Positions 29,538-39,373 of a DNA stretch of 64,000 nt are shown here, piece by piece. The first letter of the stretch is position 1. Each line of letters starts with the position of its first letter. Location of the stretch: assembly GCA_003281685.1 (NCBI GenBank), contig QCBH01000006.1:18109-82108 (forward strand), in the 5' to 3' direction. The position numbers were made by a program, and so were the translations under genes. The notes under the pieces are model-generated. The model saw only the letters and a program-made list of their open reading frames with translations, did not search any database and was not told where the DNA came from. This DNA is from Prochlorococcus sp. AG-347-E23. GTDB taxonomy: Bacteria > Cyanobacteriota > Cyanobacteriia > PCC-6307 > Cyanobiaceae.

Positions 29538-31298
29538 ATGGCTTTACTAGTAAAAAAATTTGGCGGTACTTCTGTCGGTAATATTAAAAAAATTAAAAAT
29601 ATTGCAACTAGCATTTGTCAAAGTAAAGAAGCAGGAAATGAAATTGTCGTAGTTGTCTCTGCCATGGGGCAAACTACAGATGATTTAAATTTTTTAGCGG
29701 AATCAATTAGTAAAAATCCTAATCGAAGAGAATTGGATATGCTTCTCTCAACTGGAGAGCAAGTAACCATAGCTCTTCTCGCAATGGTTTTAAACGAATA
29801 CGGAATACCTGCAATTTCAATGACCGGTAGCCAAGTTGGAATTATTACTGAATCAATACATGGGAAAGCAAGAATTCTAGATATTAAAACAGAAAGAATC
29901 CAAAATTATATAAATCAGGGTTTTGTAGTTGTAGTGGCTGGATTTCAAGGAACAACATTAAGCCATACTGGTTCAATGGAAATTACAACTTTGGGTAGGG
30001 GTGGTTCAGATACTTCCGCAGTAGCTTTATCGACAGCTTTAGGAGCTGAGACTTGCGAAATTTATACAGACGTTCCAGGGGTTCTTACTACTGATCCAAG
30101 AATAGTTCCTAATGCAAAACTCTTAGATGAAATTAGCTGTGAAGAAATGCTTGAACTTGCAAGTGTCGGTGCTTCAGTTCTGCATCCAAGAGCAGTAGAA
30201 ATTGCTCGCAATTATGGAATTAAATTATGTGTCAAATCAAGCCAAAGTGACTCAAATGGTACTCTCCTAGAAAGTCAAATCCAACCTCTCCCGCTCAAAA
30301 GAGGAAGCTTAGAATTGACAAAAACAGTTAATAGTCTTGAAGTATTAGAAAGCCAAGCAGTATTCAGTCTCTCAAATATTCCTGATAGGCCAGGGATTGC
30401 TGCACAAATATTTGAAAAACTTTCAGAAGCAAGTATTAATGTAGATTTAATCATACAAGCTACAAATGATGGAAATAATAACGATATTACATTTACTGTT
30501 AGTGAATTAGAAGTTAAAAAGACTGCAGAACAATGTGAACTTATAACTAGTCAATTAGGAGGAGAATATAACCTAAAAACAAACATGACTAAATTAAGTA
30601 TTCAAGGAGCGGGCATTATGGGTAGACCTAGTGTTTCAGCTGATTTATTTGATACTTTATCTCAAGCGAATATTAATGTCAGGTTAATAGCTACTAGTGA
30701 AATTAAAGTCAGCTGCGTAATTGAAATTAATAATATTCCAAAAGCTATTAGATTTGTTGCTGAGAAATTCAAGTTATCCGATACACAAATATTTATTAAT
30801 CCAATCAACGAAAAACAAGATCAACCTGAAGTAAGAGGAATTGCATTAGATAAAAACCAAGTGCAAGTAAGTTTTCGAAAACTGCCTGATCGTCCAGGTG
30901 TAGCAGCATCGATATGTTTAGCATTAGCTGAAAATAATTTACTTTTCGATACTATCGTGCAGTCTGAAAGAATTTCCTCTTTAAAAACTAAGGATATTAG
31001 TCTTACGATGAATAAACAAGATAGAGAAAAAGCTAACTTAGTTTTCGAGGCATTAACAAAAAAATTACCCGGATCATACATTGAAGATGGCCCTGCTATA
31101 GCCAAAGTAAGTACTGTTGGAGCAGGAATGGCATTTAAGGTTGGAACGGCTGGAAAAATATTTAGAGCATTGGCTGATCAAAATATCAATATTGAAATGA
31201 TTGCTACTAGTGAAATCAGAACTTCATGTATTGTCTTAGAAAAAGATTGTGACAAAGCAGTAAATGCGATTCATAATCATTTCGAATTAGAAAAATAA
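29538..31298 (+). CDS. lysC: aspartate kinase with four ACT domains
   Basis: LysC phosphorylates aspartate, the first step toward lysine, threonine and methionine. The kinase domain (residues 1-245) has KFGGTSVGNIKKIKN, the substrate segment STGEQVTIALLAMVL, TTLGRGGSDTSAVALS and TDVPGVLTTDPRIVP. It is followed by about 330 residues that read as two tandem pairs of ACT domains (FSLSNIPDRPGIAAQIFEKL, VSFRKLPDRPGVAASICLAL). This long form is characteristic of cyanobacterial aspartate kinase and implies feedback control, probably by lysine and threonine. There is no homoserine dehydrogenase fusion. asd and dapA lie at 37310-39240. Confidence 0.96.
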   Translation: MALLVKKFGGTSVGNIKKIKNIATSICQSKEAGNEIVVVVSAMGQTTDDLNFLAESISKNPNRRELDMLLSTGEQVTIALLAMVLNEYGIPAISMTGSQVGIITESIHGKARILDIKTERIQNYINQGFVVVVAGFQGTTLSHTGSMEITTLGRGGSDTSAVALSTALGAETCEIYTDVPGVLTTDPRIVPNAKLLDEISCEEMLELASVGASVLHPRAVEIARNYGIKLCVKSSQSDSNGTLLESQIQPLPLKRGSLELTKTVNSLEVLESQAVFSLSNIPDRPGIAAQIFEKLSEASINVDLIIQATNDGNNNDITFTVSELEVKKTAEQCELITSQLGGEYNLKTNMTKLSIQGAGIMGRPSVSADLFDTLSQANINVRLIATSEIKVSCVIEINNIPKAIRFVAEKFKLSDTQIFINPINEKQDQPEVRGIALDKNQVQVSFRKLPDRPGVAASICLALAENNLLFDTIVQSERISSLKTKDISLTMNKQDREKANLVFEALTKKLPGSYIEDGPAIAKVSTVGAGMAFKVGTAGKIFRALADQNINIEMIATSEIRTSCIVLEKDCDKAVNAIHNHFELEK

Positions 31299-31305
31299 AT
31301 TATTT

Positions 31306-33345
31306 TTAACTATTTCTTGCCAATTTTTGTCTTAATTTTTTAATTCTATCCCTCAAATTTGCTGCTTCTTCAAAATTTAACTCTTTTGCAGCATCTTTCA
31401 TTTTAATTTCTAACTTTTCTATTAAGTCAGGCAATTCTTCGAGCAAACATTGGTGATCACTGGAATTAAGAATTGCGTCTGTTTTGTTATTAACTATATT
31501 TATTAAATCTTTAGATAAACCACCAGCATCTAGTTTTCTAGAAAGTTCTAGAAAAGATAATATTGAATTTTCTATTTTTTTGCCTGCAGGTTTTGGAGTT
31601 ATACAATTAACTTGGTTATATTTTTTTTGAATAGTTCTTCTTCTTTCAGTTTCAGATATTGCTTTTTTCATTGAATCTGTGAAGTTATCTGCATAAAGCA
31701 AGGCAACACCTTCTACGTGTCTTGCAGCTCTTCCTATTGTTTGAATCAATGACCTTTCTGCTCTGAGAAAACCTTCTTTATCAGCATCTAGAATGGCGAC
31801 CAAGGATACTTCAGGAAGATCTAGTCCCTCTCTTAATAAATTAACTCCTACCAAAACATCATATTCGCCCATTCTAAGATCTTGAATAATTTCAATTCTT
31901 TCAATTGAATGAATTTCGGAATGCAAATATCTAACTCTTACTTTATTTTCAGATAAAAAATCAGTTAGATCTTCAGCCATTCTCTTAGTAAGTGTTGTCA
32001 CTAGCACTCTTTGATTCTTTTCAGCTCTAATTCTTATTTCTGATAACAGATCTTCTATTTGGCCCTCACTAGGTCTTACATCAATTTCAGGATCTAATAC
32101 CCCAGTTGGTCTTATAACTTGCTCAATAAATTCACCATCGCATTGATCTAATTCCCATTGACCAGGGGTTGCACTTATAAATAATGTCTGTTTTGATTTT
32201 TGCCAAAATTCTTCACATTTTAAAGGTCTATTATCAGCAGCACTGGGCAATCTAAAACCATGATCTATTAGAACTTTTTTTCTAGATTGATCACCATTGT
32301 ACATCGCATGAAGTTGAGGACATGTTACATGACTCTCATCAACTACCAACAACCAATCTTTAGGAAAGTAATCTATTAAGCATTCTGGAGGTGAACCTTC
32401 CTCTCTACCTGATAAATGACGAGCGTAATTCTCAACTCCATTACAATAACCAACCTCTTTAAGCATTTCTAAATCATATTTTGTGCGTTGTTCTAGACGT
32501 TGAGCCTCTAATAATTTTCCTTCGTATGTAAATTTATCTAGTTGAGTTTTTAATTCACTTCTAATTGCAGTTATAGCACTCTCAAGTCTTTCTTTTGGAG
32601 TCACAAAATGCTTAGCTGGGTAAACGCTTACTTGTTCCAAACTTTCCAGTATTTCTCCTGTAGTAGGGTCAACATATCTAATAGCCTCGACTTCATCGCC
32701 AAATAATTCGATTCTTATTAATCTATCCTCATAAGCTGGACCGATTTCTAAAACATCTCCTTTAATTCTGAATCTACCTCTAGTAATTTCAATGTCATTT
32801 CTAGTATATTGATTTTCAACGAGAGACCTCAAAAAAGAACGTAGATTTATTGATTTTCCAACTTCAAATTTAACTGCAGCTTTTAAATACTCACTCGGAA
32901 TACCAAGACCATAAATACAACTTATTGAGGCTACAACAATTACATCGTTTCTTTCAAATAATGAGCGTGTTGCAGAATGCCTAAGCATATCTATTTCTTC
33001 ATTAATCGAAGCCGTTTTGGCTATGTAGGTATCACTTACAGGTACATAAGCTTCAGGTTGATAATAATCGTAATAAGAAATGAAATACTCAACAGCATTT
33101 TTTGGGAAAAATTCCCTTAATTCATTACATAGTTGTGCAGCTAACGTTTTGTTATGAGCTAATACAAGTGCTGGTCTTCCTGTTTGTTGAATTACATTCG
33201 CAATGGTAAATGTTTTACCAGTTCCAGTAGCTCCTAAAAGAGTCTGAAACTCTTTACCAGTATTAACGCCTTTAACTAATTTTTTGATAGCTTCTGGTTG
33301 ATCTCCATTTGGTTCGTAAGGAGCTTGAAGCTTATAGTTGTTCAT
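31306..33345 (-). CDS. uvrB: excinuclease ABC subunit B
   Basis: UvrB verifies DNA damage delivered by UvrA and recruits UvrC in nucleotide excision repair. The 679 residues contain Walker A ([16 protein letters not shown]), the beta-hairpin [18 protein letters not shown] that clamps one strand, helicase motifs ([48 protein letters not shown]) and the C-terminal UVR domain that binds UvrC. I use the ATG at 33345 ([16 protein letters not shown]). A TTG at 33369 would add eight residues of no family match. It starts 29 bases after the ycf23-like stop, on the same strand. Confidence 0.97.
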   Translation of the reverse strand: MNNYKLQAPYEPNGDQPEAIKKLVKGVNTGKEFQTLLGATGTGKTFTIANVIQQTGRPALVLAHNKTLAAQLCNELREFFPKNAVEYFISYYDYYQPEAYVPVSDTYIAKTASINEEIDMLRHSATRSLFERNDVIVVASISCIYGLGIPSEYLKAAVKFEVGKSINLRSFLRSLVENQYTRNDIEITRGRFRIKGDVLEIGPAYEDRLIRIELFGDEVEAIRYVDPTTGEILESLEQVSVYPAKHFVTPKERLESAITAIRSELKTQLDKFTYEGKLLEAQRLEQRTKYDLEMLKEVGYCNGVENYARHLSGREEGSPPECLIDYFPKDWLLVVDESHVTCPQLHAMYNGDQSRKKVLIDHGFRLPSAADNRPLKCEEFWQKSKQTLFISATPGQWELDQCDGEFIEQVIRPTGVLDPEIDVRPSEGQIEDLLSEIRIRAEKNQRVLVTTLTKRMAEDLTDFLSENKVRVRYLHSEIHSIERIEIIQDLRMGEYDVLVGVNLLREGLDLPEVSLVAILDADKEGFLRAERSLIQTIGRAARHVEGVALLYADNFTDSMKKAISETERRRTIQKKYNQVNCITPKPAGKKIENSILSFLELSRKLDAGGLSKDLINIVNNKTDAILNSSDHQCLLEELPDLIEKLEIKMKDAAKELNFEEAANLRDRIKKLRQKLARNS

Positions 33346-33374
33346 CAAGCTAGTAGCAAAGGAATACAACTATA

Positions 33375-34151
33375 CTAAGAAATTTTTTCTCCAATTATTG
33401 AATTTTTCAAAGATTCTTTTAATCCCCTTACAACGGCAATCATTGATATTAAATCATCTAATTTATTAACTACAGATCCAACGCCAACTGCTGAGGCTCC
33501 AGATGATATTGCTAGTGGACAAGTTACTTGACTTAATCCAGAGGCACTCATGATTGGTATATTTAGAGATTGTTTCTTAAATTCTTGATGAATAGCATAG
33601 GTAGCTGCAAGAGTTGGTACTGATTTTTCAAAAAAACCTTGAATTCCTGGAGAGTAAGGAGTAGAACTGGTGCCACCTTCTGTTTGAATAATATCAACAC
33701 CTTCTTCCACTAGCTTTACAGCAAGATCAACTTGTTTATCAATAGGCATAGTATGAGGAACAGTTACTGATAAAGGAACATTAGGCAATAAATCCCTTGT
33801 CTCTTTTGTAATGTTTAAAACTTTTTTAGCTGAAAAATTAATGCCTTTTTCATAAAAAGTATCGTAATTTCCTATTTCAATTAATGATGCTCCTGCTTTT
33901 ACAGAATCTTGAAAGGATCGAGGTACTACTGAACTAACACAAACGGGTAGTGTTGAATTCTTAAGTGCTAAATCAACGAGTTCAGGTTTACAAGCAATAT
34001 CGACAAGATCTGCGCCTCCTAATGAAGCAGCCTCAACAATTATTTTCACAGATTGAACATCAAAATTATTCAATCCTGAAATAACTTTGAGTAAAGATTT
34101 GATTCTTAACTCTTCTTTGATTTTTTGTGGCAAAAGATTAATCAGACTCAT
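33375..34151 (-). CDS. Ycf23/DUF561 family protein
   Basis: The 258-residue protein is a TIM-barrel-like member of the DUF561/Ycf23 family found in cyanobacteria and algal plastids. Visible features are FDVQSVKIIVEAASLGGADLV, DIACKPELVDLA, VCVSSVVPRSF, EGGTSSTPYSPG, and a late phosphate-binding-like ISSGASAVGVGSVVNKL. The barrel pattern resembles NanE- or ThiG-type enzymes, but no reaction has been assigned to the family as far as I know. The start is ATG at 34151. Synteny with uvrB suggests cotranscription only, not shared function. Confidence 0.85.
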   Translation of the reverse strand: MSLINLLPQKIKEELRIKSLLKVISGLNNFDVQSVKIIVEAASLGGADLVDIACKPELVDLALKNSTLPVCVSSVVPRSFQDSVKAGASLIEIGNYDTFYEKGINFSAKKVLNITKETRDLLPNVPLSVTVPHTMPIDKQVDLAVKLVEEGVDIIQTEGGTSSTPYSPGIQGFFEKSVPTLAATYAIHQEFKKQSLNIPIMSASGLSQVTCPLAISSGASAVGVGSVVNKLDDLISMIAVVRGLKESLKNSIIGEKIS

Positions 34152-34236
34152 TTACTTAATGAATTTATTACCCGATTGTGACATTGTTTTAGTAAAACAG
34201 TGCATTTTTTAAAAAATATTATCTGAGCAACACAAA

Positions 34237-35247
34237 ATGTCTGATAAAAAATTAACTCAGAAAAATTGGTCATCATGGCATCATCAGCTTCACAAGGAGA
34301 TTCTTACCAAAAAAATATTAATTCCCAAAGGATCCAATATTTTAATAAGTGTTTCTGGAGGGCAGGACTCAATGGCCTTATTAACCCTAATTAATGACCT
34401 AAAAAAACTACATAATTGGTCAATAAGTGTTTGGCATGGTGATCATCAGTGGCACGAAAAATCCTCACTATATGCTCTTGAATTAAAAAGTTATTGCGAA
34501 GACAAACATATTTTATTCTCTTTTGATAAAGCAAATAAAGAAAGTATTTCTTCAGAAGAAAAAGCACGAGAATGGAGATATAAAAAATTATGTGAAAGAG
34601 CTAAAACTTTATTAAATAACAATCAGCAAAAACATAATATTTATTTGTTAACTGGTCACACGAGTAGTGATAACGCAGAAACATTTATCCTCAATTTATC
34701 TAGAGGGAGCAATTTTGCCGGTCTAAGTAATATTGAGAGCAAAAGATTACTAGAAAATCAAATTTTTTTAATAAGGCCAATATTAATTTTCAGTAGAGAA
34801 GATACAAAACAATTTTGTAATGATATGAGAATCCCAGTCTGGGAAGATCCTACAAATTCAGATCTTAAATTAAAAAGAAATCTAATTAGAAAAAAAATTA
34901 TTCCTACCTTGGAGGTTATTTATCCTGGTTGTTCTAAAAGGATAAATAATTTTTCACAAAAAATGAGCAACTACAATAAGGAACGTAATGATCTTGGTGA
35001 ACTAGCATACCTATATTGTAAAGATTTAAAAGGTATCAATAGAAATCTCTTAAATAATATGTGTATTGAAGCGAGGTGCACAATCTTAAATAGATTTTTA
35101 AAAGAAGTATCTACAAAGCAGTTTAGTTCTCAAAATCTGACAAAATTAGCAACTGCAATTTATGAAAAAAATAATGGTCAAATTAACTTACAAAAGTGTT
35201 TAAAAATTGTTTGGAATAAAAACTATATAAATTTAAAAAAAAGTTAG
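34237..35247 (+). CDS. tilS: tRNA(Ile)-lysidine synthase
   Basis: TilS attaches lysine to C34 of the CAU-anticodon tRNA-Ile so that it reads AUA instead of AUG. The N-type ATP pyrophosphatase P-loop ISVSGGQDSMALL lies at about residues 37-49. TGHTSSDNAETFILNLSRGS and the WEDPTNSD motif follow. At 336 residues it is shorter than E. coli TilS and has the compact form common in cyanobacteria. AUA is frequent in this AT-rich genome, so the enzyme should be essential. The start is ATG. Its stop overlaps the RNase J stop by four bases on the opposite strand. Confidence 0.95.
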   Translation: MSDKKLTQKNWSSWHHQLHKEILTKKILIPKGSNILISVSGGQDSMALLTLINDLKKLHNWSISVWHGDHQWHEKSSLYALELKSYCEDKHILFSFDKANKESISSEEKAREWRYKKLCERAKTLLNNNQQKHNIYLLTGHTSSDNAETFILNLSRGSNFAGLSNIESKRLLENQIFLIRPILIFSREDTKQFCNDMRIPVWEDPTNSDLKLKRNLIRKKIIPTLEVIYPGCSKRINNFSQKMSNYNKERNDLGELAYLYCKDLKGINRNLLNNMCIEARCTILNRFLKEVSTKQFSSQNLTKLATAIYEKNNGQINLQKCLKIVWNKNYINLKKS

Positions 35248-37229
35248 GATGTGACAGCAGATCTTCTTCTTCTTGTTCTACCTTCAAATGAATCTTCTGT
35301 AGGAGTCTCAGCTGATGGATTCTGAGAAACTTTTGGACTTTTTTGGGTATTTTGTGGATTATTTGAAATATTCGGATGATTATTGTTTGATTTCTTATGA
35401 AAATTATTATTATTTCTATTTCTATTGGAAAAATTTTGCTCTTCGGTAATCTTTGGAATATAAGCACGAGTTCCACTTGGAGCAGGTTGAACTAAACACA
35501 AAATAAGTGGTTCAACTTGTAATTCTCTTCTCATTCTTCTCGATAAACCATTTTCAATTTCTCTTTGCACACCAATCCAATCAACTTCAAAATTATTCGG
35601 CCCAGTTTGTCTAGATAGTTGTTTCCATCTATTTTCTAAGACCCAACTTATTTCTCGTTCTGTCCACATAGACATTTTTCTTGGCTCTGCAGTAGTAACA
35701 ACTCCTCTTAAATTAACTCTAGGAGGCGCAACCATCTTCCCATCTGTACTAATAGGAGCTAAAACAGTTACTACACCATCACCAGCTAATTGCTGCCTTT
35801 CTTTTAACACTCGAGCATCTACTATCCCATTTCGTGAGTTATCAAGCAGTTCAACACCAGCTTTTACAGGATCACCTTTTTGAATAGAATTAGGTGTTAA
35901 CTCAACTACATCTCCATTTTCAATAATTAAAATATTGTCCTTTGGAACCCCCATAGTTTGCGCACTCCTGCCATGACAAACAAGCATTCTATGTTCTCCA
36001 TGAACAGGAACAAAAAACTTAGGTTTTGCGAGTGCCAACATTAACTTTTGATCTTCTTGAAAACCATGACCAGAAACATGAATATTCTCACCCTTTCCAT
36101 AAACAACCTTTGCTCCGAGTTTCATTAATCTATCTATTGTATTAACAACAGAAATAGTATTTCCGGGAATTGGGCTAGCCGAAAATATTACAGTATCAGT
36201 AGTCTTAAGACGAACATGCTGATGTTCACCACGAGATATTCTGCTTAACGCTGCTAGAGGTTCTCCTTGACTTCCCGTCATTAATAATAGGGTCTCTCTA
36301 TCTGGCAAATCTCTAATTTGCTTAATAGGAACAAACAAATCATCTGGGCATTTCATATAACCAATATCTCTCGCCTTAGCAATAACATTTATCATCGATC
36401 TACCTAACAAACCGACCTTTCTTCCATGTTTCATGGCCAACTCTAAGATCATTGTCACTCTATGCACAGAACTAGCAAAAGTGGTAAGGATAACGCGCTC
36501 TTTTGCCTCCGCAATATGTTTTTCTAAAGAGGGATAGATAGTCTTCTCAGAAGGACAAAAACCTGGAACTTCGGCATTAGTAGAATCGCTGAACATGCAT
36601 AAAACACCCTTCTCTCCGTAGTGCACCATTCTTTCAATATCAAATTGCTCTCCATCTACTGGCATATGATCAAACTTAAAATCTCCCGTGAAAATAATTG
36701 TGCCAACAGGTGTTGTAACTGCTAAAGAAAAACTATCGCAAATAGAATGAGTATTTCGAATAAATTCAACAGAAAAATGTTGTCCAACTTTTACAACATC
36801 TCTTGGATTTACTGTCTGTATGGTTGTTCTATCAGATACTCCTGCTTCCTCCATTTTTCCTCTAAGCATTGACATTGCCAGTCTTGGGCCATAAATAATC
36901 GGAATATTAAAATGTTTTAAATGATGAGAAATACCTCCAATATGATCTTCATGACCGTGAGTAACAATCATTCCTTTAATTCTTCTTTGATTTTCTTTTA
37001 AAAAAGTAGTATCTGGCATAACAACGTTTACACCATGCATACCATCAGATGGGAAAGCTAGGCCAGCATCAACAAGCATCAATTCATCACCAAATTCAAA
37101 AACACAAGTGTTTTTGCCTATTTCATGTAGTCCTCCCAGAGGTATTACTCGTAAAGCTGGCGTATTATTTTTAGATCTAGAGGAATCATTATTAGATCTA
37201 TTTACAGTTGAATTTGTACTTGATTGCAT
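35244..37229 (-). CDS. rnj: ribonuclease J
   Basis: RNase J is a metallo-beta-lactamase RNase with endonuclease and 5'-3' exonuclease activity, central to RNA decay in cyanobacteria. The zinc ligands are in VTHGHEDHIGG (H91, H93, D95, H96). The beta-CASP part has FASSVHRVTMILELA and MTGSQGEPLAALSRIS, and the KH-like C-terminal domain follows. From about residue 597 the protein continues as a low-complexity Asn-rich linker that ends in TRRRRSAVTS. An N-terminal extension of about 25 residues is rich in Ser and Asn. The start is ATG. It lies 80 bases downstream of dapA on the same strand. Confidence 0.96.
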   Translation of the reverse strand: MQSSTNSTVNRSNNDSSRSKNNTPALRVIPLGGLHEIGKNTCVFEFGDELMLVDAGLAFPSDGMHGVNVVMPDTTFLKENQRRIKGMIVTHGHEDHIGGISHHLKHFNIPIIYGPRLAMSMLRGKMEEAGVSDRTTIQTVNPRDVVKVGQHFSVEFIRNTHSICDSFSLAVTTPVGTIIFTGDFKFDHMPVDGEQFDIERMVHYGEKGVLCMFSDSTNAEVPGFCPSEKTIYPSLEKHIAEAKERVILTTFASSVHRVTMILELAMKHGRKVGLLGRSMINVIAKARDIGYMKCPDDLFVPIKQIRDLPDRETLLLMTGSQGEPLAALSRISRGEHQHVRLKTTDTVIFSASPIPGNTISVVNTIDRLMKLGAKVVYGKGENIHVSGHGFQEDQKLMLALAKPKFFVPVHGEHRMLVCHGRSAQTMGVPKDNILIIENGDVVELTPNSIQKGDPVKAGVELLDNSRNGIVDARVLKERQQLAGDGVVTVLAPISTDGKMVAPPRVNLRGVVTTAEPRKMSMWTEREISWVLENRWKQLSRQTGPNNFEVDWIGVQREIENGLSRRMRRELQVEPLILCLVQPAPSGTRAYIPKITEEQNFSNRNRNNNNFHKKSNNNHPNISNNPQNTQKSPKVSQNPSAETPTEDSFEGRTRRRRSAVTS

Positions 37230-37309
37230 AATTTTGAAATTTATAAAGGCCTGCTTGTAATCAAATAAGGTTTATTTAAATTTAATTATCAAGTTAAATA
37301 TAATCCCTA

Positions 37310-38212
37310 TTATAAGGATTTCAGGATAAAAGATAGTTGCTTTTTCATGTCATCACTTAATGGTGACAAAGGGCTCCTAGGATGACCTACATTCCATCCA
37401 GATAGCTCCAAAGCAGCCTTAATTGGGATTGGATTAGTAGTCATAAAGAGTGCCTTGAAAAGAGGCTGAAGTTTTTCATGAATAGCAAGCGCATTGGAAA
37501 CCTTTCCATTTTGAAAGGAATGAATCATCTCTTTCAATTGCAATCCAACCAAATGACTTGCAACACTTACTACTCCTACAGCACCTACAGATAACATTGG
37601 AAGCAACAATGAATCATCGCCACTATATACAGAAAGTCCGGAGCCACAAATAGCTCTTAGTTCTGTTACTTCCTCTATTCTACCGCTTGCAGCTTTAATA
37701 CTGAGAATATTTGAGAAATCCATAAGTTTCTTTACAGTATTAGGTAATAAATTACATCCTGTCCTTCCTGGAATGTTGTAGAGCATTAAAGGCAAATCCT
37801 TTGCAGAATTAGCAATAGAACTGAAATGTTTATAAAGACCTTCTTGAGGTGGTTTATTGTAATAAGGAACAACGACCAAAGCACCGTCGGCACCAGAGTC
37901 GTAGGCTTTTTTTGTAGCTTCCACTGCCTCGCTTGTACAGTTACTACCAGTGCCAACTATTAATTTACAGCTTGAATCCAAAGATCCTTTTACCGCAATA
38001 AATAAATCATGTTGTTCAGTCCATGAAAGAGTCGGAGATTCTCCAGTAGTACCACATAACACTATTCCATCGGAACCGTTCTCATAAAGATAATTCGAGA
38101 GTTTTACAGCTAGTTCATAATCTACATTTCCATTTTCGGTAAATGGAGTAACCATTGCAGTCAATATTTTTCCGAATAGTGGGTTATTACATTCAGTTTT
38201 GTCTGGAATCAT
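37310..38212 (-). CDS. dapA: 4-hydroxy-tetrahydrodipicolinate synthase
   Basis: DapA condenses pyruvate with aspartate semialdehyde, committing carbon to lysine and to diaminopimelate for peptidoglycan. The 300-residue TIM barrel shows [14 protein letters not shown] at about residues 53-66, the Tyr of [14 protein letters not shown], and the Schiff-base Lys in [35 protein letters not shown] follows. The start is ATG and overlaps the asd stop by four bases, so asd-dapA are translationally coupled. In the full-length protein nothing is missing. Confidence 0.97.
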   Translation of the reverse strand: MIPDKTECNNPLFGKILTAMVTPFTENGNVDYELAVKLSNYLYENGSDGIVLCGTTGESPTLSWTEQHDLFIAVKGSLDSSCKLIVGTGSNCTSEAVEATKKAYDSGADGALVVVPYYNKPPQEGLYKHFSSIANSAKDLPLMLYNIPGRTGCNLLPNTVKKLMDFSNILSIKAASGRIEEVTELRAICGSGLSVYSGDDSLLLPMLSVGAVGVVSVASHLVGLQLKEMIHSFQNGKVSNALAIHEKLQPLFKALFMTTNPIPIKAALELSGWNVGHPRSPLSPLSDDMKKQLSFILKSL

Positions 38213-39240
38213 CTTTTTGGAATTAATAACTCAGCTATTTGAACAGCATTAAGAGCTGCTCCTTTTCTTATTTGATCTCCACATAACCATAATTCTAATC
38301 CATTAGGCTGACTTATATCAGTTCTTATCCTGCCAACAGCTACATTATCCCTTCCCATAACGTCATTTGGCATAGGAAATCTATTATTTTTATAATCCTC
38401 AATAATTTCAATTCCAGGAGATTTTTTTAATTCTTCAAGGGCATTTTTAGGCTCAACTACTCCCGCAAATTCAATATTGATCGATTCAGAATGTGCTCTT
38501 AGTACTGGAACTCGAACACATGTAGCAGAGATCTTTAAATCAGCAATATTTAATATTTTCCTTGTCTCATTAACCATTTTCATCTCTTCTTCGCAGTAAT
38601 TATTTTCAAGTATGGGTGAATTATGTAAAAACAAATTAAAAGCCAGTGAATATGGCAAAACTTCACTTTTTTGAGGATTACCCTGAAGATATTTTTCAGT
38701 TAAAAGTTTTAGTTCCTCCATCGCTAATTGGCCTGCACCACTTACAGATTGATATGTTGAGACAAGAACTCGTTGAATTGTCGAAAGTTTATTTAATGGA
38801 GCTAAAACTAATGTCAACAAAATTGTAGTGCAGTTTGGATTAGCTATTACCCCAGCATGATTAAGTGCTTCACTAGCATTAACTTCAGGAACTATAAGGG
38901 GCACCTTCTTATCTAATCTGAAAGCACTTGAATTATCTATCAATAAAGCATCTTGTTCCATAATGGTAGACAACCATTTTTTTGAAATACTTCCACCAGC
39001 TGAAGCTAAAACTAAGTCAAGATTCAGAAATTCTTCTTTAGTTGTTTTTTTTGTAACTAATTCTTCACCTTTCCAAATAATTTTTTTTCCTTCTGAACGC
39101 TCGGATGAAAGCAAGACCAATTCTGATATTGGGAAATCACGTTGTTCAAGAATTTTAAGTAATTCAGATCCGACAGCACCTGAAGATCCTAAAACAGCAA
39201 CTTTTAATGGCCTATTAGGCAAAAACGGAGATTGTCTCAC
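38209..39240 (-). CDS. asd: aspartate-semialdehyde dehydrogenase
   Basis: Asd reduces aspartyl phosphate to aspartate semialdehyde with NADPH, the branch point for lysine/DAP, threonine and methionine. The NADP loop [18 protein letters not shown] is at about residues 14-31. The catalytic Cys is in [12 protein letters not shown] near residue 135, with [13 protein letters not shown] and the His of [11 protein letters not shown] following. The start is GTG at 39240 ([13 protein letters not shown]), which matches the N terminus I recall for Prochlorococcus Asd. The gene is divergent from tig across 133 bases and leads the asd-dapA-rnj unit. Confidence 0.96.
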   Translation of the reverse strand: MRQSPFLPNRPLKVAVLGSSGAVGSELLKILEQRDFPISELVLLSSERSEGKKIIWKGEELVTKKTTKEEFLNLDLVLASAGGSISKKWLSTIMEQDALLIDNSSAFRLDKKVPLIVPEVNASEALNHAGVIANPNCTTILLTLVLAPLNKLSTIQRVLVSTYQSVSGAGQLAMEELKLLTEKYLQGNPQKSEVLPYSLAFNLFLHNSPILENNYCEEEMKMVNETRKILNIADLKISATCVRVPVLRAHSESINIEFAGVVEPKNALEELKKSPGIEIIEDYKNNRFPMPNDVMGRDNVAVGRIRTDISQPNGLELWLCGDQIRKGAALNAVQIAELLIPKR

Positions 39241-39373
39241 ACTTTAAAATGATTTTTATAAATAGTTTTATAAATAGATTGACTATTTTTTTTACTTTAT
39301 CAAAAAAATAACTTTCAAGGAAATCACATAATGTGAAATAATTAAGATTCGGCTTTTAGTAATAAATAAAAAA

